Positions 1 to 14,001 of a DNA stretch of 48,433 nucleotides are shown here, piece after piece. Position numbers and translations under genes: made by a program. Source of the DNA: an uncultured Collinsella sp. (GTDB lineage: Bacteria; Actinomycetota; Coriobacteriia; Coriobacteriales; Coriobacteriaceae); assembly GCA_959601045.1 (NCBI GenBank), contig CAUGNZ010000015.1, positions 1 through 48,433 of the forward strand. Reading direction: 5' to 3'. The first letter of the stretch is position 1, and each line of letters opens with the position of its first letter. The notes under the pieces are model-generated. The model ran no database searches, was not told the origin of the DNA, and worked only from the letters and a program-made list of their open reading frames with translations.

Positions 1-10
1 AGCTTAATGG

Positions 11-154
11 GACATCCCGCCAGCCGAGGTGGTCGAGTAGATATGTCTTCTCGCCCCCGTCGCTCATGCAGCGCGGGGGCTTTCTTTTTGGACATGCCCC
101 CGTCACGTCCTTGTGGCGGACCGTGCCCGGAAAGAATTCGAGGAGGTGTAATTC
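11..154 (+). promoter_or_regulatory. 5' leader of rplJ-rplL, probable L10-type autoregulatory leader
   Basis: This untranslated stretch before rplJ contains an intrinsic-terminator hairpin (53-89) and a purine/GC-rich segment before it. In many bacteria the rplJL mRNA leader binds the L10(L12) complex, and in Gram-positives it often ends in an attenuator. The position and terminator fit that model. I did not match the L10-binding kink-turn base by base, so the assignment is contextual. A Shine-Dalgarno sequence, GAGGAGGTG (about 139-148), precedes the rplJ ATG. Confidence 0.45.
53..89 (+). terminator. Attenuator-like terminator upstream of rplJ
   Basis: GCCCCCG (53-59) pairs with CGGGGGC (74-80) and is followed by TTTCTTTTT. 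It either terminates the preceding transcript or acts as the attenuator in the rplJ leader. Confidence 0.7.
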
Positions 155-676
155 ATGCCCCAGCAGTACAAAATCGACAAGGTTGCAGAGATCGAGTCCC
201 GTATCGCCGAGAACGCCGGTCTGTTCGTTGTCAACTACAACGGTCTGACGGTTAAGCAGGCTCAGGAGCTGCGTCATCAGCTTCGCGAGTGCGGCGCCGA
301 GATGAAGGTCTACAAGAACAACCTGGTCAAGATCGCTCTCAAGAACCAGGAGCAGCCCGAGCTCGACGAGATCCTCGCCGGCCCTGTCGCTTATGTGTTC
401 TACGAGACCGAGCCGGTCGAGGCCGCTAAGGCCCTTAAGGACTTCTCCGCTAAGTCCAAGGGCGTCCTTGAGATCAAGGGCGGTATCTCCGACGGCAAGG
501 CCGTTTCCGCTGATGATGTTAAGGCTATCGCCGAGCTGCCCACCAAGGATCAGCTTCTCGGCCAGATCGCCGGTCTCATCTCCGGTTTCGCTCGCGACAT
601 CGCTGTCTGCGTCAACGGCGTTTCCTCTGGTCTCGCTCGTTCGATCCAGCAGGTCTCCGAGCAGAAGGCAGCCTAG
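155..676 (+). CDS. rplJ: 50S ribosomal protein L10
   Basis: L10 forms the base of the ribosomal stalk: it binds 23S rRNA and carries the L7/L12 dimers, so it helps recruit translational GTPases. The 173-residue product has the usual L10 length. The N-terminal part contains the family pattern around NYNGLTVKQAQELRHQLRE and VYKNNLVKIAL, and the C-terminal helix that binds L12 ends in QVSEQKAA. The ATG at 155 follows GAGGAGGTG at a suitable distance. It is co-directional with rplL 102 bases downstream with no terminator between, the standard rplJL pair, which is often autoregulated by L10 through the leader before it. Confidence 0.97.
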   Translation: MPQQYKIDKVAEIESRIAENAGLFVVNYNGLTVKQAQELRHQLRECGAEMKVYKNNLVKIALKNQEQPELDEILAGPVAYVFYETEPVEAAKALKDFSAKSKGVLEIKGGISDGKAVSADDVKAIAELPTKDQLLGQIAGLISGFARDIAVCVNGVSSGLARSIQQVSEQKAA

Positions 677-778
677 TCGCTGTTTTCACCCGCGGCGGCA
701 ACGCCGCACCCCAGGCGCATTCGCGCCGTGTTTTAACTGATCTCCGTGCACAGACACGGAAACCGAAAGGACTTAGAA

Positions 779-1156
779 ATGGCTAAGCTTACCACCGATG
801 AGATCATCGATGCTCTTAAGGAAATGACCCTTCTCGAGGCTTCCGAGCTCGTCAAGGCTATCGAGGACACCTTCGGCGTTTCCGCCGCTGCTCCTGCCGC
901 TGTTGTCGCCGCTCCCGCTGCTGGCGCTGCTGAGGCCGAGGAGAAGACCGAGTTTGACGTCGTGCTCGAGGGCTTCGGCGACAACAAGATCCAGGTCATC
1001 AAGGCCGTCCGTGAGCTCACCAACCTTGGCCTGAAGGAGGCCAAGGAGGTCGTCGAGGGCGCTCCCAAGGCTGTTCTCGAGGGTGCCAAGAAGGAGGACG
1101 CCGAGGCTGCCAAGGAGAAGCTCGAGGCTGCTGGCGCTGCTGTCACCCTCAAGTAA
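779..1156 (+). CDS. rplL: 50S ribosomal protein L7/L12
   Basis: Stalk protein of 125 residues that binds L10 as dimers and stimulates GTP hydrolysis by translation factors. It has the classic layout: an N-terminal dimerisation helix pair (about 1-35), an Ala-rich flexible hinge (about 38-55) and a C-terminal globular domain with the family motif KIQVIKAVRELTNLGLKEAK. I start it at 779 (MAKLTTDE) because GAAAGGA lies just upstream and other L7/L12 proteins begin there. An in-frame ATG at 746 would add 11 atypical residues. A strong terminator follows. Confidence 0.97.
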   Translation: MAKLTTDEIIDALKEMTLLEASELVKAIEDTFGVSAAAPAAVVAAPAAGAAEAEEKTEFDVVLEGFGDNKIQVIKAVRELTNLGLKEAKEVVEGAPKAVLEGAKKEDAEAAKEKLEAAGAAVTLK

Positions 1157-1183
1157 TCAGGCTTTCTCGCCAGATTTCTTTGC

Positions 1184-1217
1184 AGACGGGACTCGCTATG
1201 CGAGCCCCGTCTTTTTT
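1184..1217 (+). terminator. Intrinsic terminator after rplL
   Basis: GACGGG-A-CTCG pairs with CGAG-C-CCCGTC, with loop CTATG, followed by a run of T residues (1212-1217). It closes the rplJL transcript. Confidence 0.9.
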
Positions 1218-1460
1218 GTTTTGGCCCCTCATCCCCATTGCTCGGAACGCAGAACACCGTTGTCTTCGCCGTGCCAATCCCGTTGCCGCTGGGGCGCAAA
1301 ATTGCACCATTCGAGCAATAATTTGCGTTGACCTGCTGAAGAATTGCGTTTGCCTTACGGCGACGTATGTCTCCGGCGGTAAGATACTTCGGTATCGCAA
1401 TTTGGTCTGCGGCCACCGTGCCGCACGCACAGGGCGCATTCTGCGCCTGCGAAAGGATCC
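1218..1460. other. Intergenic region rplL-galU
   Basis: Counting the terminator, 304 bases separate rplL from galU. Beyond the terminator I see no coding signal. TTGACC (about 1327-1332) is a possible -35 box, but I could not pair it with a convincing -10. GAAAGGA (1451-1457) is the galU ribosome-binding site. Confidence 0.5.
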
Positions 1461-2378
1461 TTGAATAACATGAAGGCAATCATCCCCGCCGCCGGTCTTG
1501 GCACGCGTTTTCTGCCTGGCACCAAGTGCACGCCCAAAGAGATGCTGCCGGTGCTCGACAAGCCGGTCATCCAGTATGTCGTTGAGGAGGCGCTCGACCC
1601 CGAGGAGGTCGACGACGCCATCATCGTTACCTCGCCCGGCAAGCCCGAGCTGCTGAGCTACTTCCAGCCCGATCGTTCGCTCGAGAACCTGCTGCGCGAG
1701 CGCGGTAAGGACGCCTACGCCGACGCCGTCGCCCATGCGGGTGGTATGCCGGTCGACTTCCGTTATCAGTACGAGCCCAAGGGCCTCGGTCACGCCATTC
1801 GCTCTGCCGCCGACGCTGTAGCGGGGGAGAACTTTCTGGTTCTTCTGGGCGACTACGTTGTGCCTAACCGCGACATCTGCGACAAGATGCTCGCCGTTTC
1901 CAAGGAGCACGGTGGCGCTTCGGTTATCGCCGTCGCTGCTTGCTCGCCCGAGGAAGTCAGCCGCTACGGCGTTATCGCCGGCGAGCGCGTCGGTTCGCTC
2001 GAGGGCGCCGAGGGCGTTGCCGATGCCGAGCCGGGCGCTGTCTGGCGCATCGGCGGTCTGGTCGAGAAGCCTGCTCCCGAGGCGGCTCCGTCCAACCTGT
2101 ACATCGTCGGTCGTTACCTGCTGAGCCCGCTGGTCATGGACCTGCTGGCAGATCAGCAGGCCGGCAAGGGCGGCGAGATCCAGCTTACCGACGCCATGGC
2201 CCGCTCGCTCGATCGTGAGGCCATGTACGCTGTCGTCATCGACCCGCTCTCGGGCTACGACACCGGCACCCCGTCTGGCTGGATGGCCACCAACGCCCTC
2301 ATGGCCGCAAGCGATCCTCGCTTTGCCAGCGCCTTCTGGGACGCCATCGACGAGCGTGGCGGCTTGATGCGTAAGTAA
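1461..2378 (+). CDS. galU: UTP--glucose-1-phosphate uridylyltransferase
   Basis: Makes UDP-glucose from UTP and glucose 1-phosphate for polysaccharide, glycolipid and galactose metabolism in the cytoplasm. The 305-residue protein opens with the nucleotidyltransferase signature KAIIPAAGLGTRFLPGTK, followed by PKEMLPVLDKPVIQYVVEEA, and has the expected length. Two starts are possible: TTG at 1461, only 3 bases after GAAAGGA, or ATG at 1470, 12 bases after it. The protein family allows either, so I kept the longer form. It stands alone between two terminators, so it is probably a single-gene unit. Confidence 0.93.
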   Translation: MNNMKAIIPAAGLGTRFLPGTKCTPKEMLPVLDKPVIQYVVEEALDPEEVDDAIIVTSPGKPELLSYFQPDRSLENLLRERGKDAYADAVAHAGGMPVDFRYQYEPKGLGHAIRSAADAVAGENFLVLLGDYVVPNRDICDKMLAVSKEHGGASVIAVAACSPEEVSRYGVIAGERVGSLEGAEGVADAEPGAVWRIGGLVEKPAPEAAPSNLYIVGRYLLSPLVMDLLADQQAGKGGEIQLTDAMARSLDREAMYAVVIDPLSGYDTGTPSGWMATNALMAASDPRFASAFWDAIDERGGLMRK

Positions 2379-2398
2379 GCCTTCGGGCATCGACATTT

Positions 2399-2431
2399 AC
2401 GGGTGCGGACTTCGGTCTGCACCCGTTTTTT
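2399..2431 (+). terminator. Intrinsic terminator after galU
   Basis: An extended hairpin, ACGGGTGCGGAC-TTCG-GTCTGCACCCGT, has a TTCG tetraloop and a run of six T. Confidence 0.9.
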
Positions 2432-2564
2432 ATGCGAGCTGCGATCGCCGGCTCTCTGTTCACAGAAAATATATGAACAGGTGTTCGATACGCATATATC
2501 TACCTGCACATTTTCTGTCGAAAAACTTTGCTACTCCAAAAACTCAATCGCGTCAAGGCTTTTC

Positions 2565-2592
2565 TTGCCCAACGGTCGGTACCTGATAAACT
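2565..2592 (+). promoter_or_regulatory. Candidate rpoB promoter
   Basis: TTGCCC (2565-2570) and TAAACT (2587-2592) are separated by 16 bases, about 75 bases upstream of the rpoB start. It is a plausible housekeeping promoter for rpoBC, read by eye only. The rest of 2432-2665 shows no gene. Confidence 0.35.
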
Positions 2593-2665
2593 ATTAGGTT
2601 GCGATAACTGGCGAAGCTATGCCTCGCCAACCCACCGAGCATTTCCGTGAAGGAGGAAAAACCTG

Positions 2666-6157
<3,492 letters not shown>

Positions 6158-6163
6158 TTGACT

Positions 6164-10639
<4,476 letters not shown>

Positions 10640-10645
10640 TTAGTT

Positions 10646-10667
10646 CCGCCGTTCTAACGAACGGCGG
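10646..10667 (+). other. Perfect hairpin just after rpoC
   Basis: CCGCCGTTC-TAAC-GAACGGCGG, a perfect 9-bp stem with a 4-base loop, lies 7 bases past the rpoC stop. It has no T-run, so it is more likely an mRNA 3'-end stabiliser or processing hairpin than a terminator. Confidence 0.6.
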
Positions 10668-10712
10668 CGACCTCCGTCGCTGCGCGGCCCCCAGAGCTAC
10701 AATCTGTCATTC

Positions 10713-10754
10713 AAAAGGCAGGGCATGACCAAAAGGTCAATGCCCTGCCTTTTT
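10713..10754 (+). terminator. Intrinsic terminator of the rpoBC unit
   Basis: A long stem, AAGGCAGGGCATGACC against GGTCAATGCCCTGCCTT, with a short A-rich loop, then TTTTT. Confidence 0.92.
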
Positions 10755-10826
10755 CATGCCACCTTGTACGCTCTGGGGGCCGCTCGCTTGCGTATGCTCA
10801 ACTTGTTTCGTTCCGTTGATCACTTG

Positions 10827-10850
10827 CAAAAAAGGACAGGTTTATTTTGG
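10827..10850 (+). repeat. GGGAC-family stem-loop, copy 1 (degenerate)
   Basis: CAAAAAAGGACAGG followed by TTTATTTTGG: a CAAAA/TTTTG arm pair encloses a GGACAGG core. The inner sequence GGACAGGTTTATTTTGG is the reverse complement of most of the copy at 12778-12802. It lies between the rpoBC terminator and the ECF sigma promoter. See the finding on this repeat family. Confidence 0.55.
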
Positions 10851-10870
10851 TAGTTTTTCCTGCTTGAATT

Positions 10871-10899
10871 TGAAACATTCCGTTTGGTCAAAGCGTATC
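10871..10899 (+). promoter_or_regulatory. Candidate ECF-type promoter of the sigma/anti-sigma pair
   Basis: TGAAAC (10871-10876) and CGTATC (10894-10899) are separated by 17 bases. ECF sigma factors typically read a GAAC-like -35 and a CGTC- or CGTATC-like -10, and they commonly transcribe their own gene. The placement, about 50 bases before the start codon, suits autoregulation. Confidence 0.4.
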
Positions 10900-10947
10900 T
10901 ATGGTGAGGGCCCCATCAAGAACCATCAGTGTCACCGGGAGGTGATT

Positions 10948-11466
10948 ATGGAAGAACAAGCTTTTAGACAGGCGGTCGAGGATCACCGAGATGTCGTGTT
11001 CCGAATCGCCTTGACGTATCTGCGTGATCGCGCTGACGCCGACGATGTCGCTCAAGACGTCTTTCTTAAGTTGCTCAAAAGCGACGCGCAATTTGAAAAC
11101 TGGGAGCATCTTCGTCGATGGCTTATCCGGGTCACGATCAATGAATGTAAATCTCTCTTTCGAAAGCCGTGGAGGCGCGTGGAGGATATTGAGAATCTGG
11201 CCGATTCGCTTTCGACGGCGCAGGAGGAGACCAAGGCGGTCCTGTCAGACGTTATGCGACTTCCGGAGCGATTCCGTATTCCTATCGTGCTCTATTACTA
11301 TCTGGGCTTCTCGACTTCAGAAATTGCCGAGTTACTGCATGTGCCAGCCGCGACCGTTCGAACGCGTTTAGCTCGCGGCAGATCGAAGCTCAAGTTCATC
11401 CTAGAGGAGGGCGACCGTGAAATCCAACCAGATCAAGCAGGCCTTCGAGTCCGTCCAAGCCGATAG
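10948..11466 (+). CDS. ECF-family RNA polymerase sigma factor
   Basis: Alternative sigma factor of 172 residues with the two-domain ECF layout: region 2 (about 10-70, with DVVFRIALTYLRDRADADDV) that opens and reads the -10, and region 4 (about 110-155, with FSTSEIAELLHVPAATVRTR) that reads the -35. I start it at the ATG at 10948, preceded by GGAGGTGAT. Upstream in-frame codons back to 10756 cross a terminator-flanked, repeat-bearing region. Its last 50 bases overlap the next gene, a membrane protein that is probably its anti-sigma factor, so the two should be translationally coupled. The inducing signal cannot be read from the sequence. Confidence 0.9.
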   Translation: MEEQAFRQAVEDHRDVVFRIALTYLRDRADADDVAQDVFLKLLKSDAQFENWEHLRRWLIRVTINECKSLFRKPWRRVEDIENLADSLSTAQEETKAVLSDVMRLPERFRIPIVLYYYLGFSTSEIAELLHVPAATVRTRLARGRSKLKFILEEGDREIQPDQAGLRVRPSR

Positions 11467-12493
11467 CGATCTTGCTGACCGTGTTCTTTATGCCGCTGCT
11501 GGCGAGCCGCTTCGCCGAAAGGGTCACGCGAAGCCTCTGTATGTTGCCGTAATCGGATGTCTTGCCGGAGTGCTGGCGACCGGAGGGGTCGCCTACGCTG
11601 TTGTCAATTCCAGTTATTTTGCCTCTGCCTGGGGAAACCATGGCAACGGAGAGTCCGTTACCTGGACAAATGGCGGCTCGTCGGGGACGAAATATACCTA
11701 CACCAGAGAGTTTGGTGATGGTATCGCGCCCCAAAGCCTGGAGGGTGCAGTCCAGAAGGTCAATCTGTCCGTCGAGGGCAACGGCTATACGCTCGACATT
11801 CATGAGATGGCAATCGACGAGAACGGTTGCGGTGCTGTGACGTTTACATTGTCCAATCCGAATGGCGTTAACTACTACAAGCCGGCGGCAGAGCTTGGCG
11901 AACTTGTTCTCTATGGTGAAGAAGAAGGGGGCGTCAGTACACCCAGCATGAACTTCGGCGAGGAATGGGCTGATACACGCTGCACCATTGATAAAGACAC
12001 ATCAAGCGACGCGGTCATTAACGGCACGATGTACTTTGCATCTTGGAATCGCGATCGAGATTTACGACATGCGGTCACCTGGAATATCAGTTGGACGGAG
12101 GGCAAAGGTGAGGATGCGAAGGTGATCGAGGTATCGACGCCAGAGTTTAACGTCGGAGCGCACGTCGATACAAAAGAACTCCGCTCCGATGACTCGCCTC
12201 TCGAGATCAGTCCGTTTTCCATCCAGACGCACATCGATGATCTGGGCTATGAAGCAGTTGATCATAAACTGACCGTCACCTACAAGGATGGGTCAGAGCA
12301 GATTATCGAAGATGACGACGCAGGGGCGTACAATTTCTATGTTTCGATGGGACGCAATAGCGGAGAGAACATTTGGGTGCCAACGAAGTTGATTGATGTC
12401 GACCAAGTGGTTTCAGTAACGCTCGAAGGCACACGCTGCACTTCAACAGGGGGCGCCGAAACGTCGGAACCCTTTACCATCGTCTATTCGTAA
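11417..12493 (+). CDS. Membrane-anchored probable anti-sigma factor (DUF4179-like)
   Basis: A 358-residue protein with a short cytoplasmic N-terminus (about 1-40), one hydrophobic segment (about 41-63, LYVAVIGCLAGVLATGGVAYAVV) and a large extracytoplasmic part rich in beta-type sequence. It starts at GTG 11417 behind GAGGAGG (11404-11410) inside the end of the sigma gene. That arrangement and topology are typical of anti-sigma partners of ECF factors. The extracellular part resembles DUF4179-type proteins found beside ECF sigma genes in Firmicutes and Coriobacteria, but that family call is from memory. I see no zinc-type anti-sigma motif in the short N-terminus, so how it holds the sigma factor is unclear. 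Confidence 0.7.
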   Translation: MKSNQIKQAFESVQADSDLADRVLYAAAGEPLRRKGHAKPLYVAVIGCLAGVLATGGVAYAVVNSSYFASAWGNHGNGESVTWTNGGSSGTKYTYTREFGDGIAPQSLEGAVQKVNLSVEGNGYTLDIHEMAIDENGCGAVTFTLSNPNGVNYYKPAAELGELVLYGEEEGGVSTPSMNFGEEWADTRCTIDKDTSSDAVINGTMYFASWNRDRDLRHAVTWNISWTEGKGEDAKVIEVSTPEFNVGAHVDTKELRSDDSPLEISPFSIQTHIDDLGYEAVDHKLTVTYKDGSEQIIEDDDAGAYNFYVSMGRNSGENIWVPTKLIDVDQVVSVTLEGTRCTSTGGAETSEPFTIVYS

Positions 12494-12500
12494 GATTTGG

Positions 12501-12533
12501 GGCCGCTTTCTACTAGGGGAAGCGGCCTTCTTT
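12501..12533 (+). terminator. Intrinsic terminator after the anti-sigma gene
   Basis: GGCCGCTTTC pairs with GGAAGCGGCC around loop TACTAG, followed by TTCTTT. Confidence 0.75.
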
Positions 12534-12579
12534 GCGGTAAATGGGCGGTTAGACCGCACGATATTCGCCTGCATTCCTG

Positions 12580-12698
12580 AAGTATGCGGCAAAATCTTGA
12601 TGGGTCGACCACACCGTATATGCTCAAGCGCTCTACCTGCGGGTTTATTATCGCAAAACCCCGGTGCGCTCGGCGGGTCCAGAATTTGCCGCATACTT
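12580..12698. repeat. 119-bp element bounded by 18-bp inverted repeats
   Basis: AAGTATGCGGCAAAATCT at the left end and its near-perfect reverse complement AGAATTTGCCGCATACTT at the right end (17 of 18 match) bound about 80 bases with no coding sense. Size and symmetry resemble a miniature inverted-repeat element, but I see no target-site duplication. The 564-base gap 12494-13057 holds this element, the repeat copy at 12778, a 23-bp palindrome at 12830 and the rpsL promoter, and no gene. Confidence 0.5.
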
Positions 12699-12777
12699 CC
12701 GAAAGCGCCGCCGATTTCCATGCGACAGGTGAGAGCAGATCACCGTTGGAGCGCGACGTTTCCCCAGATAAAACCGA

Positions 12778-12802
12778 CCAAAATAAACCTGTCCCTTTTT
12801 GG
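12778..12802 (-). repeat. GGGAC-family stem-loop, copy 2
   Basis: On the plus strand CCAAAA(TAAACCTGTCCCT)TTTTGG. Read on the minus strand the core is GGGACAGG followed by TTTATTTTGG, the same inner sequence as the copy at 10827. Confidence 0.65.
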
Positions 12803-12829
12803 CAGGTAACGTTGCCCCGACGAGCACGT

Positions 12830-12852
12830 CGGATCCCCGGCCCGGGGATCCG
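12830..12852. repeat. Perfect 23-bp palindrome
   Basis: A perfect inverted repeat with 11-bp arms starting CGGATCCCCGG around a single central C. There is no T-run and hardly any loop, so it is unlikely to be a terminator. It could be a protein-binding site or the end of a repeat. Confidence 0.6.
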
Positions 12853-12935
12853 CCCCCGCGCACAGGAGGGGATTCCTTTTGTGTAGGCTTTGCGGAAATG
12901 TGCCAATTTTGGGATACGCCCGGCGGCGTGGTCTG

Positions 12936-12964
12936 TTGACGGCACAGCTAACGCCACGTATCCT
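12936..12964 (+). promoter_or_regulatory. Promoter of the rpsL-rpsG-fusA-rpsJ operon
   Basis: TTGACG (12936-12941) and TATCCT (12959-12964) are separated by exactly 17 bases, about 95 bases before the rpsL start. This is the best-looking housekeeping promoter in the window. Confidence 0.7.
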
Positions 12965-13057
12965 ATCGAACTGCGTGTTTCGTAGGGGGATGCTGACCCC
13001 TCGATTCAAGCCGTTGCACTTTACAGAAAGCTGGAATCATTCGAGAAGGAGTACGCT

Positions 13058-13435
13058 TTGCCTACTATTAACCAGCTGGTTCGCCAGGGCCGTCGTTCCG
13101 TGCCCAAGAAGTCCAAGAACGCTGCTCTGCAGCACAACTCCCAGAAGCGCGGCGTGTGCACCCGCGTCTTCACCACGAGCCCCAAGAAGCCGAACTCGGC
13201 TCTTCGTAAGGTTGCCCGTGTTCGCCTTGTCAACGGCATCGAAGTTACTGCTTACATCCCGGGTGAGGGCCACAACCTGCAGGAGCACTCCATCGTGCTC
13301 GTCCGCGGCGGTCGTGTCCGTGACCTCCCTGGTGTCCGTTATCACGTCATCCGTGGCGCCTACGACGCTGCTCCGGTCCAGAACCGTATGCAGGCCCGTT
13401 CCAAGTACGGTGCTAAGCGCCCCAAGGCTAAATAA
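13058..13435 (+). CDS. rpsL: 30S ribosomal protein S12 (Arg at position 88)
   Basis: Decoding-centre protein of 125 residues. It begins with TTG at 13058 after AGAAGGA. The conserved segments PKKPNSALRKVARV (about 42-55) and GEGHN are intact, with Lys43 present. The second streptomycin loop reads GGRVRDLPGVRYH, so residue 88 is arginine where nearly all bacteria have lysine. K88R is a known streptomycin-resistance substitution in other species (K87 or K88 depending on numbering). The gene is first in the str operon and is preceded by a promoter and a leader of about 90 bases. Confidence 0.97.
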   Translation: MPTINQLVRQGRRSVPKKSKNAALQHNSQKRGVCTRVFTTSPKKPNSALRKVARVRLVNGIEVTAYIPGEGHNLQEHSIVLVRGGRVRDLPGVRYHVIRGAYDAAPVQNRMQARSKYGAKRPKAK

Positions 13436-13508
13436 GCCAGATAACGTTTTGATACTTTCGCCGTGTGCCGCCTAAGCGCCGCACGGTAGACACTTAAGGA
13501 GATTTCAC

Positions 13509-13982
13509 ATGCCGCGTCGTGCAGCAGCTAATCGTCGTGAGGTTCAGCCTGACGCCGTTTACAACAACCGCCTGGTGACTCAGCTCATCAACAAGGTCCT
13601 TCTTGACGGCAAGAAGGCCACCGCTGAGCGCATCGTTTACACCGCTTTCGAGATCGTTGCCGAGAAGTCTGAGGGTGGCGACGCTCTCGCTACCTTCAAG
13701 AAGGCTATGGACAACGTCAAGCCCACGCTCGAGGTTAAGCCCAAGCGTGTCGGTGGCGCTACCTATCAGGTCCCGATGGAGGTCAACTCCCGTCGTTCCA
13801 CCGCTCTGGGTATCCGCTGGATCGTCAACTTCTCCCGCGCTCGCAAGGAGAAGACCATGGCCGAGCGTCTCGCCAATGAGATCCTCGACGCTTCCAACGG
13901 CCTGGGCGCTTCCGTCAAGAAGCGTGAGGACGTCTTCAAGATGGCCGAGGCCAACCGCGCGTTCTCTCACTATCGTTGGTAA
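13509..13982 (+). CDS. rpsG: 30S ribosomal protein S7
   Basis: Primary assembly protein of the 30S head, 157 residues, near the usual 156. It begins MPRRAAANRREVQPDAVYNN and contains GGATYQVPMEV and RRSTALGIRWIV, which are family signatures. AAGGAG lies before the ATG at 13509. The 73-base rpsL-rpsG spacer holds a GC-rich inverted repeat (CCGTG...CACGG, about 13460-13488). The same spacer is the S7 autoregulatory site in E. coli, so a similar role is possible here but not shown. fusA follows 19 bases downstream. Confidence 0.97.
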   Translation: MPRRAAANRREVQPDAVYNNRLVTQLINKVLLDGKKATAERIVYTAFEIVAEKSEGGDALATFKKAMDNVKPTLEVKPKRVGGATYQVPMEVNSRRSTALGIRWIVNFSRARKEKTMAERLANEILDASNGLGASVKKREDVFKMAEANRAFSHYRW

Positions 13983-14001
13983 GTTAAGGTAAGGAACTAA
14001 C

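Noticed and set aside
10756..10947. An N-terminally longer start for the ECF sigma factor
   Set aside because: It would include the region just after a terminator, a repeat and the candidate promoter. ATG 10948 has a strong ribosome-binding site and gives a normal ECF length.
12584..12886. A 100-codon plus-strand open frame in the rpsL upstream gap
   Set aside because: It runs through both arms of an inverted repeat, a GGGAC-family repeat and a palindrome; the translation is not protein-like and there is no Shine-Dalgarno sequence.
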